The position numbers and the translations under genes were made by a program. A DNA stretch of 64,000 nucleotides. Origin: Rhizomicrobium electricum (GTDB lineage Bacteria > Pseudomonadota > Alphaproteobacteria > Micropepsales > Micropepsaceae). The first letter of the stretch is position 1. Each line of letters starts with the position of its first letter. Location: assembly GCF_011762045.1 (NCBI RefSeq), contig NZ_JAASQS010000009.1, positions 248,001 through 312,000 of the forward strand, read 5' to 3'. Below the pieces are notes generated by a model. The model was given only the letters and a program-made list of their open reading frames with translations. It was not told the origin of the DNA and did not search any database. Shown here in pieces: positions 37,915 to 45,822 of the stretch.

Positions 37915-38480
37915 CGCATTTCCCCCGCACTAGCAGTCGAATGTCTCGACGCTCGGTAAGGTAAACACGACGGCTCAACGTCCCGCTAAGCGATGTATAG
38001 CAGCGCGATACCGCTTGCGCTTGCACCCACTCGGAAGTGAACGACAGATTGTCACAGAGATTTGTTTTGTACGTCCACAGACGAATTCGTTTGGCCTACG
38101 TCCAGAGCACTTCAGATTGCATGCGAGGCGAGGAATATCGCGTGCGTTCAGCGCTAACGGCTCCGCAACGCCCCGACATCGTCATCGAGGGTTGCGCGGC
38201 AATGCGGAAATTATCGTCCTGATGTTTCGGCTATGGTCGTGTCGCAGGCTCGCCTACAAGGTGATGTCTTTGTACGGACGAACCGGTCATTCGAACGCCG
38301 GCGATAGATCTGCGGGCTTTCGCCGGGTGCGGATGCACGGGATGATCGAACGAAGCGGACGTCAGGATCCGCATTGGCGCCGAGATTTCCTTGGTTAATC
38401 AAACGTAAAGAAGTGCGCGACGCCGCCGCCGGGCCGTGCCATACTCGCTGCGGCCGACAATGTAGTGTCCTTTCAAGCCG
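37915..38480. other. Intergenic region upstream of che operon
   Basis: About 565 bp between the che operon (minus) and the DUF2946-like gene (plus). The che operon promoter should lie in the first ~150 bp. I could not place a promoter with confidence. Several chance open frames cross the stretch on both strands and none has a ribosome site plus protein-like composition. Confidence 0.4.
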
Positions 38481-38876
38481 ATGCCGAAGACACGCATCAA
38501 CCTTGCGTTGCGAGTTGAGAAACCATCGTGGGGACGAGCGATCGCCACTCCGATGGTGCTGATCGCGTTTCTGCTGCAGATATTCGTCGTCCAAACCCAC
38601 GTCCATTTTCCGGCGGCGACATCGGCCGATATCGGACACGCCGCTTCCGGCGCTCCATCCGACGCGCTTCGTCTGGCGAAGCACACAGGCGACGCTGCGA
38701 TGGCGCACTGTCCCTGGTGCCAGGCCGTCCTCGCGAGCGGGAATTACCTTCCCCCTACGGCATTGCCGATCGCCCTCCCCGTCGCGTTCGGGTTTCTCGA
38801 TCCGATCATCCAGCACGCACCCGCCGCGATTTCGGCATCCTCGCATGCATGGCATAGCCGGGCCCCGCCGGCCTAA
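38481..38876 (+). CDS. DUF2946-like small membrane-anchored protein
   Basis: A 131-aa protein with one N-terminal membrane helix (~24-40, PMVLIAFLLQIFVVQ). Immediately after it comes THVHFP, and then GHAASG, AHCPWCQAVLASG and an Ala/Pro-rich tail with HAPAAISASSHAWHS. The HxH plus C-x-x-C pattern after a single helix is typical of DUF2946, whose members usually sit beside metal (often copper) transport genes; none is adjacent here. The ATG at 38481 has no strong ribosome site. Moderate confidence. Confidence 0.6.
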   Translation: MPKTRINLALRVEKPSWGRAIATPMVLIAFLLQIFVVQTHVHFPAATSADIGHAASGAPSDALRLAKHTGDAAMAHCPWCQAVLASGNYLPPTALPIALPVAFGFLDPIIQHAPAAISASSHAWHSRAPPA

Positions 38877-38990
38877 TTCCCCTAGCGGCGGAGACCTTCC
38901 CTCCGTTGCGAACTCTCTCACCGCATTTTCGGGTACGTCCAGCGCAGCCGCTTCGGCACCTGCGCCACGACGCGAGCACAGGGGCGATCG

Positions 38991-39593
38991 ATGCTATCCA
39001 GGACACAACTGACGGTTTTGACGATTTTCGCTTTTTCATTTCTGGCAGCGTTGGTGCCGCAAGCTGCACAAGCCGGGACAACGACAGATACCCGGATCGC
39101 CGGGCCAGTGGCGGTATCGGTGGTGCGCGGAAACCAGACGTTCCTGTTGTCGACGCAGAATGCGCCAAACGGCAAACTCCTGTTCCTCCGGAACGGCCAG
39201 CCGCCGGACATGGCAGCGGAACTGATGCCGGCACGCCCGGATCGCACGCTCCTGTCCGTCCATCCCGCAGCCGACGGTTTGTATGTGCTGGCGCGGAAAA
39301 GTGCGCGCATGATGCTTCTGCGCATTCCGGTTCAACCGGATGGAGGCATGGACCCCGCCCTGCCGCAGAAAATCGCCGCCAACTGCCGCAACTGCCGTTC
39401 GTTCCCGGCGCTTCGGTTTTCCCAAATCACCGACATCGCCATACCGGACGGCACGATCATCGCGATCCAGGCCGATGCGCGAACGCCGGGCATTACGATC
39501 GTATTGGAGCGTCGCGGCGCGAAACCGGAGCATCTTCGCTACGATCCGGCGCTCGGGCAGTTCGTCGGCGGGCAAAGCGTACCTCTGATGTAG
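38991..39593 (+). CDS. Secreted hypothetical protein with CxxC
   Basis: A 200-aa protein, family not recognised. It has a signal peptide (MLSRTQLTVLTIFAFSFLAALV ending AAQA) and an AGGGG ribosome site 6 bases before the ATG. The mature part is predicted mainly beta: VAVSVVRGNQTFLLST, GLYVLARKSARMMLLRIPV, and a CRNC (NCRNCRS) motif. The repeated short strands with D/N turns suggest a small propeller-like or lipoprotein-like fold. It follows the DUF2946-like gene by 114 bp on the same strand and may belong with it in metal or redox handling; this is inference. Confidence 0.6.
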   Translation: MLSRTQLTVLTIFAFSFLAALVPQAAQAGTTTDTRIAGPVAVSVVRGNQTFLLSTQNAPNGKLLFLRNGQPPDMAAELMPARPDRTLLSVHPAADGLYVLARKSARMMLLRIPVQPDGGMDPALPQKIAANCRNCRSFPALRFSQITDIAIPDGTIIAIQADARTPGITIVLERRGAKPEHLRYDPALGQFVGGQSVPLM

Positions 39594-39791
39594 AGCCCCG
39601 CGTTCGCACAGGCGTTGCACTTCGCAGTACTTTGTTTTCCGAAAGTTTGAAGACGTTTTGACGCGCCCCCCTTGAGCGCGCACCTTCCCCATGGCCTATA
39701 TTGCCACGTTAGTTGCGACTAGTTCTCAATACTATTTACTACCTGCGGCCGTCCGGGGAGCCGACCGGCCTTACGAGGGGAAGTGCTTGGA

Positions 39792-41189
39792 ATGACGGGA
39801 AGAACGGATACGCCTGACGCCGCCCGGCGCCGCCGGCGCGTTCTTCCGATGCTGGCGGCGGCGGCCATCGCGGCCGCAATACCGGGCTTTGCCCAAAACG
39901 CGGCAACCGGCACGCCCGATAGTATATGGACACAGGATACGCTGACCGGCACCTGGGCCGGGCTGCGCACCGACCTGCAGGATCGCGGCGTGACGCTGAG
40001 CGCGTCGGAAGTGGCCGAAACCTTCAGCAACACCTCCGGCGGCCGCAAAACCGGCACCGTGTTCACCGGCCGCGCCGAGTTCGATCTCGATCTCGACCTC
40101 GAACGGCTGGCGGGTTGGCGCGGCGCTACCATTCACGTCAACGCGCTTCAAATCCATGGCCGCGGACTGACGGCCGACACACTGGGCGGCAACCTGCTCG
40201 ATCCTTCCAGCATCGAGGCCAACCGCGCCACCCGCCTGTTCGACGCGTATCTCGAGCAAAAGCTGTTCGACGACACCCTGTCGATCCGCATCGGCCAGAT
40301 TGCCGCCGACGACGAATTCCTGCTGAGCGATTATGCGGCCGCGCTCGTCAACGGCACCTTCGGCTGGGCCGCGATCATGGCTGCCGACCTGCCGAACGGC
40401 GGTCCGGGCTATCCGCTGTCGACTCCCGGCGTGCGGGTGAAATGGACGCCGGACATGTCGTTCTCCTGGCAAACGGCGGTTTTCAACGGCGATCCGGCCG
40501 GAGACTGCAGCGGCAACGGGCAGGTCTGCAACGACAACGGCCTGACCTTCAGCACCGACAAGGACGTGTTCGTCATCAGCGAGATCGGCTACGTCGTGCC
40601 CGGCGATCTTCCCGCCAGCTTCAAATTGGGCGGCTGGTATCACTCGGGCCATTTCACCGATCTGCGCTATGACGAGGACAAAGACCTGGCGGCGGTTACC
40701 GGGGCGGAGCCGTATACGCGGCGGGGCGATTACGGCTTCTACGCGGTGATCGACAAACGTCTGTGGCGGGAAGGCGAAAGCGAGAACCAGGGGCTCGGCG
40801 GATTTTTCCGCGTCGGCGCCGCACCCGGAGACCGCAATATGGTCTCCTTCTACGCCGATGCCGGTCTCAGCTATATCGGCCTCATCGAGGGGCACGACAA
40901 CGATGTCCTCGCCCTCGGCTTCGCGTACGCCAAGATCAGCGACCGCGTCCGCGATTTCGATCGCGACTACAATCTCGCCAATCCATCGGCCCAACGCCCG
41001 CTGCGCGACTACGAAGCGGTGGTCGAGCTGTCGTATAGTTATGTCGTCGCCCCGTGGTGGACGATCCAGCCCGACATCCAGTACATCATCCACCCCGCCG
41101 GCCACAGCGCCGATCCCGAGGCCCCATTGCCGTCACCGGCGATGAAGAACGCATTCGTCATCGGGCTGCGGACTGCGATTCAGATCTAG
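39792..41189 (+). CDS. oprB: OprB-type carbohydrate-selective porin
   Basis: A 465-aa outer-membrane porin. After a basic N-terminus and signal peptide (RRRVLPMLAAAAIAAAIPGFAQ) come LTGTWAGLRTDLQDRGVTLSASE and GGNLLDPSSIEANRATRLFDAYLEQKL. These are followed by IRIGQIAADDEFLLSDYAAALVNGTFGW, PGVRVKWTP, and a C-terminal VAPWWTIQPDIQYIIHP strand. These are the landmarks of the OprB family, which passes mono- and disaccharides. ATG 39792 is used; an in-frame GTG at 39783 lies only 2 bases after GAGGGGAA and is less likely. It converges on the GH3 gene, suggesting a shared role in sugar use. Confidence 0.85.
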   Translation: MTGRTDTPDAARRRRRVLPMLAAAAIAAAIPGFAQNAATGTPDSIWTQDTLTGTWAGLRTDLQDRGVTLSASEVAETFSNTSGGRKTGTVFTGRAEFDLDLDLERLAGWRGATIHVNALQIHGRGLTADTLGGNLLDPSSIEANRATRLFDAYLEQKLFDDTLSIRIGQIAADDEFLLSDYAAALVNGTFGWAAIMAADLPNGGPGYPLSTPGVRVKWTPDMSFSWQTAVFNGDPAGDCSGNGQVCNDNGLTFSTDKDVFVISEIGYVVPGDLPASFKLGGWYHSGHFTDLRYDEDKDLAAVTGAEPYTRRGDYGFYAVIDKRLWREGESENQGLGGFFRVGAAPGDRNMVSFYADAGLSYIGLIEGHDNDVLALGFAYAKISDRVRDFDRDYNLANPSAQRPLRDYEAVVELSYSYVVAPWWTIQPDIQYIIHPAGHSADPEAPLPSPAMKNAFVIGLRTAIQI

Positions 41190-41204
41190 ACGTACTACGG
41201 GGCT

Positions 41205-41240
41205 GAGGGGCGCCCGGCACAGGTAGCCGAGCGCCCCCTC
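41205..41240. terminator. Candidate bidirectional terminator between oprB and GH3
   Basis: GAGGGGCGC pairs with GCGCCCCCTC (one bulged base) across a 17-nt loop in the 56-bp gap between the two convergent stops. The T-runs on either side are weak (CTCGTCTT on the plus strand). Confidence 0.5.
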
Positions 41241-41245
41241 GTCTT

Positions 41246-43846
41246 CTACAGCGACCCTTTCACATGAGCGGTCTTGCCGACCGGCTGACCGCCGCCGACG
41301 CTGACGCCGATCCGGCCCTGCGGCACATCCTTCAGCGTAAAGCTCACCTCGCGGCTTTCGCCGGCCTTGAGATGCACGCGCTGGAAGCCTTTCAGGGAGC
41401 GGATTTCCTCGCCGGTCCCCGACGTATAGAGCTGCACCACTTCGTCGCCGTCGCGCGCCGAAGCGTTCTTCACCGTGGCGCTCACCGTCGCGTCCGCACC
41501 ATTGCGGACCGCCTTCAATCCCGAATAGGTGAAACGGGAATAGCTGAGGCCGTATCCGAAGCGATAAAGCGGCTCGCCTTTGAAATAGCGATAGGTGCGC
41601 CCCTTCATGGCGTAATCGGTGAAGGCCGGCACCTGGTCGAGACCCTTGTAGAAGGTCACCGGCAAACGGCCCGACGGATTGTTGGAGCCGGCCAGCGTTT
41701 GCGCCACCGCCGTGCCGGTCTCTTCGCCGCCGTACCAGGCCTGCAGCACCGCAGCCGCATGCTTGTCGGCAAAGTTCACGCTGAGCGCGCTGCCGCTGGT
41801 CAGGACTACCACCACCGGCTTGCCGGTCGCCACCACGGCTTCGATCAACTTCTCCTGCGGTTCGGGCAGATCGATGCTGGTGCGGTCGCCACCGAGGAAG
41901 CCGGGAATTTTCACCCACGGATTCTCTTCGCCCTCGAGCGACGAATTGAGGCCGACGAACACCACCGCCACGTCCGACTGCTTGGCGACATCGGCCGCCT
42001 CGCGGAGCGCCGCCTGTTTCGGAGCGATCCAGAACAGATCGGTCGTGCCTTCGGGACCATTCTGCTGCAGCTCGACGCGGATCGAATACTTGTGCCCGCC
42101 GATCAGGTTCAACTTGGCGTCCGCGTTGCGCGACGCCATCATGCCGACCGGTTGCGCGCCGGGGATGGCGCTGGGGCCTTGCGTGACATTGGTCCCGACA
42201 TCCTTGCCGTCGATGAACATGTGAATCTTGCCGCCGCGATTCCAGATATGGGTGCGGGCGGCGAGCAGGTATTCGCCACTGACCGGCGGCGTGAAGGTGC
42301 CGGTCCAGCGGATCGAGTATTTCTCACCGCGGATGACGGCCTGCGCGGCCGCATCGCTCGAACGCTGGTTGAAGGCAATGCGCGCCTCGTCGCGCACGAG
42401 TTTGGGCGTGCCGGCAAAATCGGGATTGTCGAAATACTCGGCCTTGACGCCCGGCGTCTTGCCGTCCGCCGAACTCAGCGCGGCCGAAGAGACCGGCACC
42501 GGCGTCGAGTCCGTATAGCTGGCGCCGACCGCATAGCGCACCGTGGCATCCGAGAACTGATGCTGAATGCCTTCCAGTGGCGTGACCTGACGGGTCGAAA
42601 TGCCGTTGTAGTTGCCCAGCAGCGCGCCGGGATCATCCGCCGACGGACCGAGGACCGCGATTTTCTTGATCGAGGCCTTGAACGGAAGGATGCCCTTGTT
42701 CTTCAACAGGACGATGGCCTTGTTTTCCGCCTCCAGGGCGAGCTTGCGGTGCGCCGCGGAATCGTTCTCGCTGATCGGGATGGAGGCATAAGGAACGCGG
42801 TCCGCCGGATCGAACATGCCGAGCCGGATGCGCGCCACCAACAGCCGTTCCAGCGCGCGATTGATTTCCGCCTCGCTGATGGTGCCGGCTTTCACCTCGT
42901 CCGGCAGCGTCTCGTATTCGGTGCCGCAAGTGATGTCGGTGCCCGCCTTGACGGCCGCAACCGCCGCCGCGCCCATCGTCTTCGTATACTTGTGGTTCTG
43001 ATAGATATCGCCGACCGCGCCGCAGTCGCTGACGACATAACCGGCGAAGCCCCACGCATCGCGCAAATGCTTCTGCAACAGATCGGGCGACGCGCAACCG
43101 GGCACGCCGTCGACCGAGTTGTAAACGCACATCACCGATTCCGCTTTGCCTTCGGTGACGGCGGTTCGGAATGCGGGCAGATAAGTGTTGTTCAGGTCGT
43201 AGTCGCTGATCTTGGCATCGAAGCCGTGGCGCAGCGTTTCCGGACCCGAATGGACGGCATAGTGCTTCGGCGTCGCCACCGTCTTGAGATAGCGGGGATC
43301 GTCGCCCTGCATGCCGCGGACGAATGCGGCGCCCAACTGGCCCGACAGGAACGGGTCTTCGCCGTAGGTCTCCTGGCCGCGGCCCCAGCGCGGATCGCGG
43401 AAGATGTTGATGTTGGGCGACCAGAAGGTCAGCGCGATGTCGGTCGGCATGACGCCCGGACGGGCCGGAACGCCGTTGCGCTGGGCTTCATGGAATTTCG
43501 CCCGCGCTTCAGTCGACGTGACATCGGCGACGCGATGGATCAGGTCGGTATCAAACGTCGCGCCCAGTCCGATAGCCTGGGGGAAAGCGGTGGCGTGCCC
43601 GTTGGCGACGCCGTGCAAAGCCTCGCCCCACCAGTTGTAGGCCGGAATGCCGAGCCGCGGAATCGCGGGCGAGCCGCTCTGCATCTGCAGGACTTTTTCC
43701 TGCAGCGTCATGCGGGAAATGAGATCGGCGGCGCGCGCCTGCGGCGACAGATTGGGATCGAGATACGGCGCTGCGTTCTGGCCGAAAGCGGTCGTCCCGA
43801 AAGCAAGCAGCAAGATTGACGGAAATACCCAGTGAGAGGCGCGCAT
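41246..43846 (-). CDS. GH3 beta-glycosidase with PA14 domain
   Basis: An 866-aa exported glycoside hydrolase family 3 enzyme (beta-glucosidase or beta-xylosidase). ATG 43846 has GGGGAAGGA upstream and gives a signal peptide (RASHWVFPSILLLAFGTTAF). Order of domains: GH3 N-terminal barrel with PRLGIPAYNWWGEALHG, RDPRWGRGQETYGEDP, KHYAVHSGPE and the nucleophile Asp274 in GYVVSDCGAV; GH3 C-domain from IVLLKNKGILPF; an inserted PA14 carbohydrate-binding domain (~residues 455-590) between halves of that domain; C-terminal fibronectin-III-like domain ending near FTLKDVPQG. The SDCG motif and RWGRGQE are typical of the xylosidase-like branch. It probably acts in the periplasm on oligosaccharides admitted by OprB. 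Confidence 0.9.
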   Translation of the reverse strand: MRASHWVFPSILLLAFGTTAFGQNAAPYLDPNLSPQARAADLISRMTLQEKVLQMQSGSPAIPRLGIPAYNWWGEALHGVANGHATAFPQAIGLGATFDTDLIHRVADVTSTEARAKFHEAQRNGVPARPGVMPTDIALTFWSPNINIFRDPRWGRGQETYGEDPFLSGQLGAAFVRGMQGDDPRYLKTVATPKHYAVHSGPETLRHGFDAKISDYDLNNTYLPAFRTAVTEGKAESVMCVYNSVDGVPGCASPDLLQKHLRDAWGFAGYVVSDCGAVGDIYQNHKYTKTMGAAAVAAVKAGTDITCGTEYETLPDEVKAGTISEAEINRALERLLVARIRLGMFDPADRVPYASIPISENDSAAHRKLALEAENKAIVLLKNKGILPFKASIKKIAVLGPSADDPGALLGNYNGISTRQVTPLEGIQHQFSDATVRYAVGASYTDSTPVPVSSAALSSADGKTPGVKAEYFDNPDFAGTPKLVRDEARIAFNQRSSDAAAQAVIRGEKYSIRWTGTFTPPVSGEYLLAARTHIWNRGGKIHMFIDGKDVGTNVTQGPSAIPGAQPVGMMASRNADAKLNLIGGHKYSIRVELQQNGPEGTTDLFWIAPKQAALREAADVAKQSDVAVVFVGLNSSLEGEENPWVKIPGFLGGDRTSIDLPEPQEKLIEAVVATGKPVVVVLTSGSALSVNFADKHAAAVLQAWYGGEETGTAVAQTLAGSNNPSGRLPVTFYKGLDQVPAFTDYAMKGRTYRYFKGEPLYRFGYGLSYSRFTYSGLKAVRNGADATVSATVKNASARDGDEVVQLYTSGTGEEIRSLKGFQRVHLKAGESREVSFTLKDVPQGRIGVSVGGGQPVGKTAHVKGSL

Positions 43847-44305
43847 GTATCCTTCCCCGATTTTTTTGTCTGAGAAGTTGATAGCTGCTTCGCCGGCTCT
43901 CTTCAATTCGCGGAAGACGGATCGCGCGTTTGCCCACTCTTTCCCAACGCAGCCGCGCTACAAATCTGAGTGAGCGTGCGTTCTCACGGATACCGCGAAC
44001 GCCACATTAATAGGACGCGATGGCCTCCTTGGCCCTCATCGGGCAGATAGTCGCAAGATCCCCGCGCGGTTGCCTCGGGCGGACCAACGAAGAGCGATCC
44101 GAACGCGGCGGCAGCTAAGCGCCCGCCCGCCCGTCCGGTCACCCACACCCCGTAAAAGAGAAAAGAACGTCATCGGCCCTTTGACGGACTGCTCCAGCGG
44201 AAGCTCTCACGGCGAATTATTCGGCGTTTTGCGACGGAACTGGAATACCGGATGGCCATTGTCGAATAGGGTACGAGCACGGTACAGCGCTGCGAAGGGG
44301 ATTTC
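43847..44305. other. Divergent intergenic region GH3 / TetR
   Basis: About 460 bp between two divergent genes, holding the promoters of both. I see no clear operator palindrome for the TetR product and no carbohydrate-repressor consensus. Open frames within it have no ribosome site. Confidence 0.4.
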
Positions 44306-44920
44306 ATGGATGGCGATATACACGCCAATATCGGAACAGCCCCTCGGCACCCCGATAGCCTTGCAAAAATCAAGACAGCAGCACGGAAGCTTTTCACGGA
44401 GCGCGGTTATCACGAGACCCGCCCGCAGGACATTACCCGCGCGGCAGGACTAGGCCACGGCACCTTCTATCTGCATTACCGGGACAAGCGGGATTGCTTC
44501 TTCGCCTTCGTCGACGATGCCCGTACTGAGTTTCACAGCTTTATGCGGGCCCGCGTCGTGCGCAACACCTCGATCGAGGAAACGATCGCCCAGACCCTGG
44601 TAGCGATCTACGCCTTTTCGGACCAGAACCCGAGACTGCTGAATGCGGTGATGGCGGACGAAGCGCTCATCGATGCCGACGGATTGCGCGCACCTTCGGC
44701 GGTGCGGCGCTGGGGCATGGATTGGGCCGATTTGATCCGGCAGGGAATGAGCGATCAGGAAATCCCCGCCAACTGCGATCCGGAAATCGCCGGCCAGGCC
44801 ATCGTCGGCGCGATGTCTCAGTGCCTCCAGGAAGCCGACCGCATGGGCATTCCACGGGAGATGGTGATCGCCACCCTCACCCAGATGTTGACGCAAGCGC
44901 TGAAAGCGAACCCGGCGTGA
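44306..44920 (+). CDS. TetR/AcrR family transcriptional regulator
   Basis: A 204-aa regulator with an N-terminal TetR helix-turn-helix (residues ~20-66: IKTAARKLFTERGYHETRPQDITRAAGLGHGTFYLHYRDKRD broken across helices 1-4). A C-terminal ligand-binding helical domain contains a WADLIRQGM segment and an LTQMLTQAL end. GGGGA precedes the ATG. It lies 27 bp upstream of the FNT channel gene on the same strand and probably regulates it, itself, or both. The ligand is unknown. Confidence 0.9.
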   Translation: MDGDIHANIGTAPRHPDSLAKIKTAARKLFTERGYHETRPQDITRAAGLGHGTFYLHYRDKRDCFFAFVDDARTEFHSFMRARVVRNTSIEETIAQTLVAIYAFSDQNPRLLNAVMADEALIDADGLRAPSAVRRWGMDWADLIRQGMSDQEIPANCDPEIAGQAIVGAMSQCLQEADRMGIPREMVIATLTQMLTQALKANPA

Positions 44921-44947
44921 GGACATTTCGACCGATCGCAGGCCCCC

Positions 44948-45811
44948 ATGCCGGACAATGACACCGTCGAACCGAGCTTCGGAGGCGCCGCCCAGCTCGA
45001 CAACCTTTCGGACAAGCAGAAGCAACAGGTCGAAACCCAGACCCGTCCCAATGCGGCCCTGATCCACGAGACCATTCGTGCCGAAGGCGTCAGCGAACTG
45101 GAACGGGCGGCGTGGGCGCTGGCCGCCTCGGGGCTGGCCGCCGGACTGTCGATGGGATTCTCCTTCATCACGGAAGGCCTTCTCGCGCATGCCCTGCCCG
45201 CCGGACCGGCCCGCACGATCCTTGCGCCTCTCGGCTATACGATCGGCTTCCTTATCGTCGTGCTCGGTCGCCAGCAATTGTTCACGGAAAACACGCTGAC
45301 ACCCGTGCTGCCGCTGCTGCACAACCGGAACGGCGAAACACTGGTCAAAGTCCTGCGGCTGTGGGCGATCGTGCTGGTCGCCAACCTCGCCGGCGCGCTG
45401 GCCATCGCCGCGATCCTTGCCCACGTTCCGCTATTCGAATCCGGCGTCTATGCCAGCCTTGCGGATCTTGCCGGCAAGACGATCCAGGACGGTTTCGGTG
45501 TGACCTTCGCGCGGGCCGTTTTCGCCGGCTGGCTGATCGCGCTGATGGTATGGCTGCTGCCCGCCGCGGAAGGAGCACGGCCCACGATCATCGCGGTGAT
45601 AACCTATGTCATAGCTCTGGCGCAGTTCTCGCACATCATCGCCGGGTCGGTCGACTGCGCCTACCTGGCGTTCGCCGGCATGGCGGGGTGGGACGATTTC
45701 GTACTGCGGTTCTTCCTGCCGACCTTGCTCGGCAATATCTGCGGCGGTGTCGCGCTGGTAGCGGCCCTCAATTACGGACAGGTCGCCAAGGAAGTCGAAA
45801 ACAACAAATAG
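44948..45811 (+). CDS. Formate/nitrite transporter family channel (YfdC-like)
   Basis: A 287-aa inner-membrane protein of the FNT family. A ~45-residue soluble N-terminus is followed by six hydrophobic helices with family motifs LAAGLSMGFSF, LGYTIGFLIVVLGRQQLFTENTL, ANLAGALAIAAIL, ARAVFAGWLIALMVWLLPAAEGA, SHIIAGSVDCAYLAFAG and a C-terminal PTLLGNICGGVALVAALNY. The ENTL and GxVD motifs place it closer to YfdC-type members than to FocA or NirC. Substrate unproven; formate, nitrite or other monovalent anions are possible. Paired with the TetR gene; convergent with the histidine kinase (11-bp gap). Confidence 0.85.
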   Translation: MPDNDTVEPSFGGAAQLDNLSDKQKQQVETQTRPNAALIHETIRAEGVSELERAAWALAASGLAAGLSMGFSFITEGLLAHALPAGPARTILAPLGYTIGFLIVVLGRQQLFTENTLTPVLPLLHNRNGETLVKVLRLWAIVLVANLAGALAIAAILAHVPLFESGVYASLADLAGKTIQDGFGVTFARAVFAGWLIALMVWLLPAAEGARPTIIAVITYVIALAQFSHIIAGSVDCAYLAFAGMAGWDDFVLRFFLPTLLGNICGGVALVAALNYGQVAKEVENNK

Positions 45812-45822
45812 AACGCCCCCCT

